A DNA stretch of 64,000 nt from positions 1-64,000 of the forward strand of contig JABCPU010000180.1 of assembly GCA_016800925.1 (NCBI GenBank), in the 5' to 3' direction. The notes under the pieces were generated by a model. The model made no database searches, was not told the origin of the DNA, and was given only the letters and a program-made list of their open reading frames with translations. The DNA is from Suillus spraguei. Lineage: Eukaryota; Basidiomycota; Agaricomycetes; Boletales; Suillaceae. A program made the position numbers and the translations under genes. This document shows, in pieces, positions 10,546 to 20,911 of the stretch (its first letter is position 1; every line of letters starts with the position of its first letter).

Positions 10546-13500
10546 ACAAGTGAGAGTCCTGCACGATGCGCAATGAATGTAGGACGCGGAAGAACCTTGG
10601 TGAAGATGTCGGCACTGTTGCAATGTGTAGAGACCCAGATGGGTAAGAAGGTGCCGGCTTCGATATGTTTGCGTATGAAATGATAGCGTAGATCTATGTG
10701 TTTCGTGCGAGTGTGGTTGGCAGCCTCTGTCGACAACGCGATGGCGCCTGTGTTATCAGCATAAAGTTTGAGAGGCAGGGTGAACACGATATTCAAGCAT
10801 TCGCAGAATGATTTAATCCATAGGCCGTCCTGGATTGCTCCTGTCAGTGCCATATACTCTGACTCCACCGACAACAATGCCTGAGTGCTCTGCTTCTTTG
10901 CCGCGTGCGAAACAGGACCCCCATGGTAGTACCAGACGTACCCGGTGATGGAGATGCGGTCTTCTGGGCACGTGGCCCAATCGGCATCGCTGAAGCCATG
11001 AATGGTGGTGTCTGCATTCTTTTCTCCATAGTGTACGCGGTAGGACAAGGTACCAGAGAGATAGCGAAGGACGCGTTTTGCAGCAGCATAGTGACGGAGC
11101 TCGGGGGAGGAATTATGCTGAGACAGTTTCATAACAGTGAGGGCAATGTCAGGGCGAGTGTACATTGCGAGGTAGAGCAATTCCCCGACGAGTTTGCGAT
11201 ATTTGGTTGGAAGATTGTTGATGTGAGGGTGGGTGTCTGTGTCTCGTCCAAAAGGAAGAGCAGGGTCCATGGGGAGTGATACAGGATTGCATTGGCGAAG
11301 CCCATGCTCTTCGAGTAGGTAGACTATGTACTCCTGCTGATGCATCCATAACTCTCGAGTAGCGCGTGAACGAACATATTGGATGCCCAAATGCTTGACA
11401 ACTGGCCCTAAGTCTGCGATACCGAAGCGATCTGCGATGCGACCCTTGATCCAGTCGAGGAACTTGCGATTGTTGCAGCCCACAAGGCCGTCATCGACAT
11501 GCCATGCGATGATGCAGATGACGTGCACCCCCTCACTGTTGACGTGGTCGTACACGAAGACAGCATAGTCTGCCTCGCAACGCAGGAAACCCAGGTGAAT
11601 GAGCACTGCACGCAGGAGTTCATACCAGTCGTATGCAGCCTGTTTCAGTCCGTAGAGCGAAGACAGAAGATGGCATACCAAGCTTTCCCCGTTCTCGAAG
11701 CCTGGCAGCTGGCGCATGTACACATCTTCGCGCAGCTTGCCCCACAAGAAGGCATGTTTTGCATCGAAGCTGTCAATCTCCCAATCGTGGGCTGCTGCAT
11801 GTGCAGAAAGGAGTCGAATGGATGATGGGCGTGCGACAGGTGCGAATGTCTTCCCGAAGTCGATGCCTGGCACCTGCGAGAACCCCTGCGCGACGAGACG
11901 AGCTTTGTACACAGGCCCACCTTTTGCATCCTCCTTGAACTCAAGAACCCATCTACATCCTATCGCCCTGCGCCCCTCCGGAAGCTTCACCAACTCATAC
12001 ACGTTCATCTCCGACATTAGGTTGATCTCCTTGCGCATGGCACTGAGCCATTCGTTCGTGTCCAAACGTTGCATTGCCTCGTCGAAGGTGGAAGGTGGGA
12101 TCTTCATATTGTAGTCCGCAGTGAGAGGATTCCGACGAGCATCACTGCGTATGGTGACACAGGCAAATTCGGTGGCGATGAGGTTGGCGAGAACACGGGG
12201 ATAGCCCACTTCATCCTCGTCTGGGACAATGGCGTCTGGATCATTAGTGGCTTCTGGTGGAGTGTCAGGCAAAGCATTCACCCCCTCAAGAGGCACCCCC
12301 TGAATGCGTGCTTGACGCAGTTCACGCTGACGAGCCAAGCGTTCACGATCCGACGCTAACTGCTCCTGGAAGACCTGTCCATGCGCTGTAGGAATGCGTG
12401 CTCGTTCTGAACGACGAGCTTCTGGTAAGGGTGCAGGCGCAGAGGATGAAGAGGGAATTGTGGGTGTTGGGGGACGAGCAGGTGCTGATGTAGGAGCCTG
12501 TGCGTCATCTTCCTCGTCTGAATCATCACTGATTGCTGGGAATGGACGACCGGAAAACGTTTCATCAAATATGACGTCCCTGGAGTTAAAGAAACTACCA
12601 GTCGCCGTGTCACGACAGCGCCATGCTCGACCATCTGGTGTGTAACCCATGAATATAGCCTCACGGGATCTGGGGCCCAACTTCTCCTGGAGTTCAGAGG
12701 GTATACATGCGAAGCATCGTGCACCAAAGACACGAATGTGTGAGAGATCGGGCTTGACTTTGTGGAGCATTTCATAGGGTGTTTTTCCTGCAGGGAGCGC
12801 GCAAGATTCAGTGCGATTGAACAAATACGCAGCTGTGAGGGCTGCTTCTCCCCATAGATTCCGTGGGAGCCTCGCATAGTTTAACATCGCGCACATCCAT
12901 CCTTCAATCGTGCGAAGCACTCGCTCTGCCCTCCCATTTTGTTGGTGTGCATATGGTGCGGAGAGCTGTCGTTCAATACCAGCTGCCTTGAGTTCTGCAG
13001 TGAACGCGTCATTCAAGAACTCTCCGCCATTATCAGAGTGAAAGGCGATAACATGCAGACCTGACCGAGTCTCCCACCGCGCACGAACATTCTTCCAAGC
13101 CTCTAAAGCTTGGTCTTTTGTTGCCAGGAGTTCCAGTGCGAGAATGCCGGTATGATCATCCAGAAATATGATGAAGTATCGCTTGTGGTGAGGCGTTATG
13201 ACTGGAATGGGACCGCACAGATCAGAATGAATGAGCTCCAGGAAACGAGAGGCGGGAGGAGACTGTGATGTGGGATGAGGCTGCCGTGGATGCTTGCCGA
13301 TGATGCAAGATTCACAGTGTGACATAGCGACGCTCGAGTCTATGGTAACACCATGAGCAATATGGGGAAGACGTTTGACAGACTCTCTGCCAGTGTGACC
13401 CATGCGAGCATGCCAAATATCATAAGTTAGTGGAACGCGTGCAAACGCAGATACTTCGGACGGCTCCAAGGGTAGAGGTGTTGACTGAGGAGGAGGAATG

Positions 13501-14981
13501 AACTCGAGATCAACATAGAAAAGACGCCCAGACATGGCAACTGAGCCAAGAGATGTTCCCTTGTACACAAGTTCACAATGTGCAGGGTCACCTCGAAAAT
13601 TGCATTCCCACCCTTTTGACAGCATCCATCCGACTGAGAGAAGGTTCAACATGGCACCAGGCGCATGAAGACAGTTTGAGAACCTTACTCGATGGCGAGT
13701 ACCTCCAATCTTAAGCCAGGCAACACAATCGCCTCGTCCTAATGTGTGAAGCGAGCCGTGATTTGCTGTCTTCACGACGACGGGATCCTGGGTAGAGTAG
13801 GTCCAGAACATGGTGTGATCACCAATGAGCGTGCTGGTGGTGCCAGAGTTGAGAATGGTGGACAGTGCGTGGGCAATTGCTGAGATGCCGTTGTCGGAGA
13901 CCTCATTAGGCAGCTCTTCGATGTTTGCACACGATAGATCGCGTGTGTGGGTGGCTTGTGCAGCGATGGTAGGTGTTGAAGCAGGCGTTGACATTGCGGG
14001 AATGGGAGGTGTGCTGGATGCAACAGCCGTGGTCTCCTTCTTCTTCTTCTGCTGCCAGGGCGCTTGTCCTGCCATGCCTCCCCCCTCACGATAGCAGTGC
14101 TCCTTATCGTGATCCCCACGCCCACATCTGGTCGTGAGGCAAAAGACTCCTTGAGGATTGTTCTTGTGCTTCCTTAGCCCGGTGATAGAGTTGACATTAG
14201 AGGAGGTTGTGGTGGACGCGGAGTTGGCATATTCGGATCCTGGACCAGACACGTTTGCAGGAAGGATGTTGACCATGCGCGAAGCTTCTGCGGTGATGCG
14301 TGCCGTGCAGCTTTCGAACGTGAGTGCGTTCATCTGGAACGAAGCAGCAATGGGGTTTCCAGTGCCAGTGAGCGCTGAACTGACGACTGTAGCAGAGAAG
14401 CTGTCATGCATGCGCTGTTCAAGCTGCGTGCGGAATAGTTGCCACGTAGAAGACGAAGGCAGCCCAGTTAGGATATTGAACACTGCTTCCTCATCAGAAT
14501 AGGAAGCACCCATGCCTATAAGGCGATCACGGCAGCTGATGTGCTGACCGACGTAGTTGTTTGCATCATGTGCGTCTTTCATACGAAGTGCCTGGATGCG
14601 TCTTCGAATGACAAATTGAGAACTCACGTCGTTACGATGGAAGTGGTCCTTGAGGATTTTCCAAGCTTCACGCGCTGTAACGGAAGTGTTCCGAGGAATG
14701 AGGAGATGAATGCTAGGTGCGAGTTTACAAAGGATGATTGTCTTTGCCTTAGAGTCGTTGATAAGCCAGGCTCGCATAGCTGCCTTCTCGGCATCAGTGG
14801 GAGTAGCTGGAGTAGCTGCGACAGGCAAGTACAGAGCCGCTCCAAGAATGTCGCCCGGATTTGCATTTTCAGTTACGTGACACCAGAGGTCATCGTTCGT
14901 TAAGACGAGCTGCGCCTGCGTCTCCCAGGGAATGTAGTTATCTGCTCCAGTCAACTCTGGGATGTGGTCGTATTTTCCCAT
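10536..14981 (-). CDS. Copia Gag-Pol polyprotein, 1481 aa
   Basis: A single frame codes for every step of retrotransposition. Residues 1-250 are a UBN2-type Gag; a zinc-knuckle-like cluster is C281/C286/H291/C296, with a wider first gap than the usual CX2C. The protease site reads NSG at 378-380, where family members normally have DSG or DTG. Integrase has H524/H529/C556/C559 and a D587-D650-E686 triad with the exact D(35)E spacing. Reverse transcriptase spans about 985-1230 with VDD at 1162-1164 in place of YVDD. RNase H (about 1325-1475) has D1332, E1373 and D1409. The order integrase before reverse transcriptase defines Copia. The frame has no stop or shift, so apart from the protease residue it looks competent. 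Confidence 0.96.
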   Translation of the reverse strand: MGKYDHIPELTGADNYIPWETQAQLVLTNDDLWCHVTENANPGDILGAALYLPVAATPATPTDAEKAAMRAWLINDSKAKTIILCKLAPSIHLLIPRNTSVTAREAWKILKDHFHRNDVSSQFVIRRRIQALRMKDAHDANNYVGQHISCRDRLIGMGASYSDEEAVFNILTGLPSSSTWQLFRTQLEQRMHDSFSATVVSSALTGTGNPIAASFQMNALTFESCTARITAEASRMVNILPANVSGPGSEYANSASTTTSSNVNSITGLRKHKNNPQGVFCLTTRCGRGDHDKEHCYREGGGMAGQAPWQQKKKKETTAVASSTPPIPAMSTPASTPTIAAQATHTRDLSCANIEELPNEVSDNGISAIAHALSTILNSGTTSTLIGDHTMFWTYSTQDPVVVKTANHGSLHTLGRGDCVAWLKIGGTRHRVRFSNCLHAPGAMLNLLSVGWMLSKGWECNFRGDPAHCELVYKGTSLGSVAMSGRLFYVDLEFIPPPQSTPLPLEPSEVSAFARVPLTYDIWHARMGHTGRESVKRLPHIAHGVTIDSSVAMSHCESCIIGKHPRQPHPTSQSPPASRFLELIHSDLCGPIPVITPHHKRYFIIFLDDHTGILALELLATKDQALEAWKNVRARWETRSGLHVIAFHSDNGGEFLNDAFTAELKAAGIERQLSAPYAHQQNGRAERVLRTIEGWMCAMLNYARLPRNLWGEAALTAAYLFNRTESCALPAGKTPYEMLHKVKPDLSHIRVFGARCFACIPSELQEKLGPRSREAIFMGYTPDGRAWRCRDTATGSFFNSRDVIFDETFSGRPFPAISDDSDEEDDAQAPTSAPARPPTPTIPSSSSAPAPLPEARRSERARIPTAHGQVFQEQLASDRERLARQRELRQARIQGVPLEGVNALPDTPPEATNDPDAIVPDEDEVGYPRVLANLIATEFACVTIRSDARRNPLTADYNMKIPPSTFDEAMQRLDTNEWLSAMRKEINLMSEMNVYELVKLPEGRRAIGCRWVLEFKEDAKGGPVYKARLVAQGFSQVPGIDFGKTFAPVARPSSIRLLSAHAAAHDWEIDSFDAKHAFLWGKLREDVYMRQLPGFENGESLVCHLLSSLYGLKQAAYDWYELLRAVLIHLGFLRCEADYAVFVYDHVNSEGVHVICIIAWHVDDGLVGCNNRKFLDWIKGRIADRFGIADLGPVVKHLGIQYVRSRATRELWMHQQEYIVYLLEEHGLRQCNPVSLPMDPALPFGRDTDTHPHINNLPTKYRKLVGELLYLAMYTRPDIALTVMKLSQHNSSPELRHYAAAKRVLRYLSGTLSYRVHYGEKNADTTIHGFSDADWATCPEDRISITGYVWYYHGGPVSHAAKKQSTQALLSVESEYMALTGAIQDGLWIKSFCECLNIVFTLPLKLYADNTGAIALSTEAANHTRTKHIDLRYHFIRKHIEAGTFLPIWVSTHCNSADIFTKVLPRPTFIAHRAGLSLVAG

Positions 14982-15080
14982 TATTGGGCAACGCGTCAGA
15001 GAAGGAGGTGAACTAAGGATTTGAGTCGCTCCAAGTAGAGGGAGTTCGTAGTACTTCCAGTTCCTGTGCCGTTTAGGACA

Positions 15081-15094
15081 CGGGGCTCATAACC
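15081..15094 (-). other. Primer binding site for an initiator-Met tRNA fragment
   Basis: On the plus strand the bases next to the LTR read cggggctcataacc; gggctcataacc is the anticodon stem-loop sequence of fungal tRNA-iMet (CAU anticodon). The minus-strand RNA would thus pair with the anticodon region of that tRNA and not with its 3' CCA end, as known for Drosophila copia and yeast Ty5. Confidence 0.8.
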
Positions 15095-15429
15095 TGTTGG
15101 AAAGCACAACGCTCAGTGTTGGTGAACAACAACTATATTCACAATCTAAGTACCTGTTGGAAAGCACAACGCTAAGGTAACTCTAAGTAAGTGTGAAACA
15201 AACAACAAGACAAGTGAGACGCGTACCTCAGTGTTGGTGAACAACGACTGAGGGACGCAGGGAGCAAGAAGACAAGGTATTTGAATGCTACAAGATACGG
15301 GGCTCAAAGAGCCGGAGAAGTCAGTGACCATGCGGCGTCAAGCGTGACACATGTGATACGAAGTGGCGAGGTTGAACGATAGCCTAAAGCAATGTTAATC
15401 AGTCCAAGACTGAAACCCCAGCTCCGACA
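15095..15429 (-). repeat. Copia LTR (5' LTR of the element)
   Basis: Same 335-bp sequence as 10194-10528 with two visible differences (g/a in the acaac(g)actat region and t/c in gaacaa(t/c)gactg). It should hold the promoter for the minus-strand transcript and is followed by ctcgt at 15430-15434. Confidence 0.95.
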
Positions 15430-15724
15430 CTCGTTACTTAGCCTGTTAGGAGGAACGGCGACAGCAAGCAAGCAATACCGTGCACTGGTTCAGGCCAGCT
15501 TGTAGGCCGTGTTGTAGCAACTATCTGCCAACTAAGATAGACTTTCGAGGAAAGTGAAACGAGCAAATCTTCATCAAGGTGCACAGAAAGAAAAAACTGT
15601 TATCAGCAGGTTTCGAACCTGTGATTGGTACTAGTCATGACTGACCATTGGCACATGCAGATTCGAAACTTGCACACGAAATAATTATGTAATGCACCTC
15701 TCATCACCACTCATCATTGCGAGC

Positions 15725-16077
15725 ATTAAAGTGTACTTTTCTGGGGTCGCAAATGTGGACGATAGAGCTGAGTTCCAGAAGTTTTTGAGAAAGCTTAAGG
15801 AGGTGTGTTCTCCTACCATCGCGCGACTCTCATTTTGACGTTTATAATCACTAAGGTCAAGAACGCCGAGATACCATTTACATTGATCTTGGATGATCCT
15901 CTGGCGAACTCACACGTGCAAAATTTGTATGCACCAGATCCAGATCCGAACATGGAGATCGTTACATACGAGCGAACGTGGCAACAGAATGAAGACCTTG
16001 GATTGAATGATATGAATGTGGAATTGTACAGCAGCGGTGATACGAAGGACGGTGATATAAAAACTCAGATGTCATAA
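15725..16077 (+). pseudogene. ZPR1: Orphan C-terminal fragment of ZPR1
   Basis: Two short exons (about 15725-15802 and 15856-16077) encode the last ~100 residues of zinc-finger protein ZPR1, including [31 protein letters not shown] and NEDLGLNDM, strings typical of the second ZPR1 homology domain. ZPR1 is an essential eEF1A-binding protein of ~450 aa; none of the N-terminal zinc finger or first homology domain is present, and the DNA just upstream is unrelated. I infer a duplicated 3' fragment with the functional gene elsewhere. The fragment lies between the retrotransposon and the gene A block. Confidence 0.85.
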
Positions 16078-16790
16078 CAGTGAAAGACCCGCTATGTCGG
16101 CTTGGACCCTCTGCTCCACAGTCAGAACTACCGTGCGTTAGCTACCATCGTTCCTGAAAAGAGCACAAATAATTATTGATACCCTACATCAACGCATCAG
16201 ATCGATATTTTGACTCAGTACTAGGATCCTAGTGCACAGCATGCCGCTATATCTTTGATATCGTGCCTTACAAGTGGCTTTTACTCGCGAAAAGGATAGT
16301 GCGCGCTGTTGCAATGACTATTATTAGTCTGCAGTACCCAGTTAATAATGATAATGTGCTTCCTCAGCTCGTGATCTCCGCTATTGATGCGCTTGTAGAG
16401 TGATTCTTTACTATGTTGAAGTGCTGGCAGTGACATGAGGACCTCACGAGACGCTGGGGGCATGAGCCTTGGCAGTTTCGGGAACATCGCCTTCATATTC
16501 AGAATCACTCGTTCCTTGGCTTACAGGCAAGCTATTCACTGTTGGTAAAGCTTCCTGTAGAACAAATTTGGCGCAAGTCACCGGTGTCTTCACAATGCGC
16601 CGCACGTGTTCACATGATGGACGGTAATAGTAGTTCATGATATCTTTGTCCTTTTCATACCATTGACGCGCGTCCATCAGCAAAACCCAAATGTGAGGTC
16701 CCCCTATCTCCAGCACTGCACAGCACTGCACAGCATTGTACATAGGGGGACTTCCCTGTATAGTACATAAGTGTTTTGCTGATGCTCGTT
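16078..16790. other. Intergenic, no recognisable gene
   Basis: A 99-codon minus-strand frame (16444-16743) has an ordinary amino-acid composition but no family I know, and could be an exon remnant. Near 16715-16740 ctgcacagcactgcacagca forms a small direct repeat. Confidence 0.35.
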
Positions 16791-16796
16791 GACGCT

Positions 16797-16802
16797 ATAA
16801 AG
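16797..16802 (+). promoter_or_regulatory. TATA box of gene A copy 1
   Basis: tataaa lies 44 bases before the ATG at 16846; the same block up to the start codon recurs before gene A copy 2 (21529-21578), so the core promoter was duplicated with the gene. Confidence 0.6.
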
Positions 16803-16845
16803 GTGGACAATCGATATCTTCATCTCGATATAACGTTCCCCAGTA

Positions 16846-18632
16846 ATGCTGTACTGGATATCCCTCGCGCTTATCTTGGCGATTAACGTCGTTGCATTTA
16901 CTGACCCACCCTCTCCAGGATCTAAAGAACCGAGCGATCTACCGTCCCAATGTCAGGCACATGCCTGGGTGAGAGCACCTGATATGGTTCCTGGCGAAGT
17001 TATCGCGGGCGATGTCAAGGTTAAACTCAGCGGACCATGCAACGACGCAGAAAACTATGTGCTAGGGTTGCGCTATAAGGAAAAAGTGTTCTGGAAATTG
17101 AGGCAAGGTGTTCTGTCTCTCTCGTATCCTCTACTGAACATCCCGACAGATGGGAAGATGCGCCGATTCCGAAAAGGCCCAAAATTATATATAATGAGAC
17201 GTTCATGAACAGTGATTTTTTTCAGAGTTCGGCCTTTCCAGAACCAGAATTTCGACTATAACGAAACTGAATGGAAAGCGTACGAGGACTCAGTTCAGAA
17301 TAAGGATTTGTGGTCTATTCACAAGGAAGAACGGACTGCCTTTGAGATCAAGAGTCCTCTAGCCGATGCAGGGAAAGGTGCGGTTTGAAATTTCGAATAG
17401 ACTGAGAGTTTAATGTCGAGAACAGGTCCATTGTCAAGAAACTTCACGACCCGATTCGGAGTGCTGGTACCAAACACAAACTACCCTCCAGGATTAGATT
17501 GTCGTACAGGTCTCATGGATACCCGGCGAACGATTGATGTAAGAGCATCCTTTATTGATTTCGTCTTGCACTCAATATCGTTACAGATAATATCCAGCGA
17601 ATCTATTTACGAGTACTTTGTCGAAATCGGGTTTAGCAACGGGACCACTTCAGAGATACGTGCGGGAATAACAGCCTTCACCCCGTTGTACCTCCCCACA
17701 GAAAACAACTCTCCCAGTGTCAACGTATCTCTGTCTCCGGGACCCGTACATCCTGGTCCTAACATGAAGCCACCAAAGCCATCAGTAGACGAGCTGCGGA
17801 GCAACTACACGATTGAAGTATCTTTTACAGAAGGAAATCACGTTTATCGAAGTACGTTTCAGTGAAATAGAAACCTCAATCCAGTTATCTGATTGCATGC
17901 TTCCCAGACTCGTCCGTGAATATCACGGCCATTGTGCATCGGACAGGCTACACGAATCGGACAGAGATTCCTGTGCAGCTGTGTGCATTTTCTGAGAATG
18001 GCATTGAATGGCATTCTCAGGAGCTCCAGAGCCGATCACAGACATTTCTACCGCCCACCGAGGTGTTGGTCCCTTCCGTTGACCCCGTGCAGCATTGGGG
18101 ATCCTATCAAAGCATACCACCACACTCAGTCTGTCATTCCACATGCGGAGAAATCAAATTTGCAGCAACTCCTGTACCCTTGACTCACGAAGGGCACATT
18201 TTTTCCTCGTCTTCCGAACCGCTTTCATTATCCCTCTGCGTGAATCACCATGCTATTCCTAATTTTTCAATATACTATCAGAAACTTGGACATCGCATGA
18301 AGCTGAATCTCCATATCACACCTGATCCATCAGAGCCATGGGATAACGAATTGCAGAAGATACATTGGGAAAAGGAGATTCTAGATGCGGATGAATTTGA
18401 CTGGGTGCCCTGGACGCCAACACCGACTCGTCGCCGATTCCTTTCTGGCGACGCCAATGTACTATCAGTCATTCCAACGCAGCAGCAGGAACCTGTGCGA
18501 TCAACACCAGTCCACTACCTGTCTGACAAAGCTCGCCAGCCAGTGTTCGTCGATTCATCGGACATCACTGACCTTCGTTTGATATCGCCCGAGGAACGCG
18601 ATCTCATTGCGCCACTTGCGCAGCCGTTCTAA
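16846..18632 (+). pseudogene. Secreted protein A, copy 1 (3' end replaced)
   Basis: The product starts with a clear signal peptide (MLYWISLALILAINVVAF) followed by a beta-rich ectodomain with several N-x-S/T sites. Exons are about 16846-17377, 17426-17538, 17587-17851 and 17908-18632. In the first exon the frame is lost and regained around 17175-17228 (tga at 17206). The family is unknown; a faint resemblance to arrestin-like beta sandwiches (VIAGDVKVKLSG) is too weak to name it. Compared with copy 2, the last ~58 codons are missing: at about 18628 the sequence switches into Derlin intron DNA, which supplies an accidental stop. Copy 2 lies at 21579-23526. Confidence 0.65.
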
Positions 18633-19052
18633 TGGTTCTTGATATCAATCATAGTTATGGAGATTATACACAAGTTTCTTCCTCGGAAGTAAGCGTCATG
18701 TCATTATGATCTATGTAGCACTATGCGAACTTATTGTACATTTCAGGTATGAACCTGAACTATATTTTCGAGCATGCCATGCTCTAGTAAGTACCGTATG
18801 TCTTTCTCGCTCGATTAAGAACCCAACAATTCATGGTTTAAAGCCGCAACTCGAACGCGCTTGAATCAACTCACTACGAGCGCCGTTCCTCCGACTACGC
18901 CTGGCAACGCTTTCTTGTTGGCCTCGCTCTAGTCGTACGTTCCATATGTCACTCACGCCATTCATGACTTCACATTTCACATTCTTAATAGGCGGTGAAT
19001 CGTCCCATCCAATCTTTATCGCATACCCGCGCCATGCTTCATGCACTCACCT
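18633..19052 (+). pseudogene. Derlin gene fragment (intron 1 to start of exon 5)
   Basis: This stretch is nearly identical to 25407-25830, the middle of the Derlin gene, including its introns. It has the exon for SDYAWQ and the start of the last exon, but lacks the first exon and everything after codon ACTCAC of the last exon. The match starts inside intron 1 at ctaatggttcttgat and stops at catgcactcacct, where channel-gene sequence takes over. It cannot encode a Derlin. Confidence 0.85.
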
Positions 19053-19803
19053 CTCTCCAAATGCAAATGTCCGCTTCCAACCCCGCGTCCCTTCTTCTTC
19101 AGGTCTCCGGCTACGCACGACATTTCTCTTGAGCAGGACGACGATGGCGGCGAGGGGAGCCAGCAACCACAAGACACACAAGTGAATGCACCGGATTCCA
19201 ATCTACGTGCACAAGGCTTGCTCGAGACGCTCCCGAGGCACGTCTTAGACGAGACGCATTCGTTCCAGGAGTACATGTGCTGTCTGGAGAGCAGTGGCGG
19301 TAGTTCGAACGCACACGTGAATGAGCGGCTGAAGGCGCTCCTGGACGACGTGGTTGGCGTGGATGATATGAATGAGAGCATGAAAATGGACATTTTGAGG
19401 GATAGGATACCAGGCGGGTAAGCCGACCTTCGCTTACCGTTCGACGAAGGAGTTAACTTTTGAACTTTTCAGACGCTCGTAATGTTAAGTATTGAGAGTG
19501 AGTTTCCATTTTCTTGGGTCGTCCGAGGGTATCAAATTGACTATTGGATGCAGAATCGCTGATGGAGCTTATGACCATTTCGGAGGAGGCGATTAGAGCG
19601 ATGAATGACCGTGACCGTGTCAGTGCGGCCTTGGGTGGGACGGGCTGATAACGATGTTAGAGGCTGGATTGATGGCAAGCGCTGTTGGAGGGAGCAACAA
19701 ACATTGACGGCATGCTCTCATGGGCGCCCTTGACCCGAACTAGGCCGTCACAAGCTATAAGCTTGAAAAAATCAGGTGCGCACATGGCACACCTTGAGGG
19801 ATG
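19053..19803 (+). pseudogene. TOK1 channel C-terminal fragment
   Basis: From ctctccaaatgcaaatgtcc onward the sequence follows the last three exons of the channel gene (30700-31451), with the same introns. It contains [20 protein letters not shown] but starts in mid-exon and carries small insertions after the donor near 19420 and around 19640-19690 that break the frame. No membrane segment is present, so this is a dead tail fragment. Confidence 0.85.
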
Positions 19804-19984
19804 AAAGGTCAGGACCTTTATCCCTTCTCAGTTTGAATACTCACCACAATCATCACGCAGTGCTTCATCCATTCAGAACAAGCCTCTGCACGCCCAATTC
19901 CATGACAAGCTTACGACATGGTCCTATCTTTACGTCGTACGACTCGTCTGCTCCCTGTTTATTACAGCAGTAACGAATTGTAAA

Positions 19985-20911
19985 CTACGTTCGCCGTTTC
20001 TTTTTCTTTATTTGTCGTCGAACACAATACTCGAATATCCTGCCTATTTCGCACTCTCGAAGTATGGTCTCATCGCCTGCAGTGGCAGTAATGAGGCGAG
20101 CATCAATAAAGTCTACACCGTCCTCGGGCGGCGCAGTTCTACCTCCGAAGGTGAAGATGAACGGGGGAAGATCCATGGCATTGCTAGTACCCTCTGCCTC
20201 TGTAGCGAGAGGAACCCGTACATTTTCCAGCAACGATTCTGGAGATAAGTTTGAACTCTGCCGGCGGCCCGGCGCTCAATTATAAATTGTGGAGTAACAA
20301 AGGGGGTGTCAGCTGGGCGTAAAAGTGGCGTTAACACGAAAATCGCCGCAGACAAGATATAAAACATAACTCACCTCAGGAACTGTTAGCTGGACAGATA
20401 CTTCGACTTGGTCCCTGGTCAGTGCTGTCACATCTGATGACGCCATTCGAAAGGGATTATACCCTGAGCCAGGTGCGAATGCATCAACTAAAAATGGAGG
20501 AGGTGCAAAGACAACAGAACACCACTGGGCACTCTGCAAGGCTCTGTTTGACGGCCGCAAGGAGTATGGCTGTGCATTCGAAATTGCACTCGGTAACCCA
20601 AAAGCAAAAGCACTGCGACAAGCATAAATAGCACAGGCAGTATAACGCTCGGAGATCTTGCCACTGGTCCGGTGAGCGTTCCTCAGCATTGCATCTAGAA
20701 CCCTGGATGCGTCCACGTCGTGCACGCTTGGTGGAGTTGTGATCCATCTGTATTGATTTGTCGCTAGCTGCTCTATTGTTTGTCGAGCCTGTCCCACATA
20801 AGTCGCAGTGGATACGGCATCATTTTGCATGGCCAAATACACATCCTCGTTGAAGTTGATGACTCATTCAAGTTCGCTGGTGGTCGCGCTCAAGTTTCGT
20901 GAATGAGACAT
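19985..20911 (-). pseudogene. Gene X, unknown protein, minus strand, broken
   Basis: Reading from the ATG at 20911 (complement), the frame gives MSHSRNLSATTSELE, then TGA at 20866-20864, then continues open as VINFNEDVYLAMQNDAVS and on to about 20375, where a donor (gtgagt) ends the exon. The stop is one C-to-T change from CGA (Arg). Downstream exon sequence at about 20312-19985 (for example PPFIFTFGGRTAPP) sits in shifted frames, so at least one more lesion exists. I do not recognise the family. It is convergent with the channel fragment; a shorter copy of its 3' part is at 31500-31965 next to the full channel gene. Confidence 0.5.

Larger units (their letters stand above)
10189..15434 (-). 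mobile_element. Complete Ty1/Copia LTR retrotransposon
   Basis: A full element lies between ctcgt target duplications: two 335-bp LTRs (10194-10528, 15095-15429), primer site at 15081-15094, polypurine tract at 10529-10545, and one uninterrupted 1481-codon gag-pol frame on the minus strand. By eye the LTRs differ at only two positions, so insertion was recent. It lies in the 3' flank of the HET gene and breaks no gene that I can see. Confidence 0.96.

Noticed and set aside
11383..12645. Several plus-strand frames of 60-130 codons inside the Copia element
   Set aside because: Antisense to the integrase and reverse transcriptase coding region, whose motifs are unambiguous on the minus strand.
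15595..15690. tRNA-like sequence (caggtttcgaacctg with a T-arm-like hairpin)
   Set aside because: A four-base T stem can be drawn on the minus strand, but the acceptor stem (tgataac) has no partner at the right distance and no D arm is visible.
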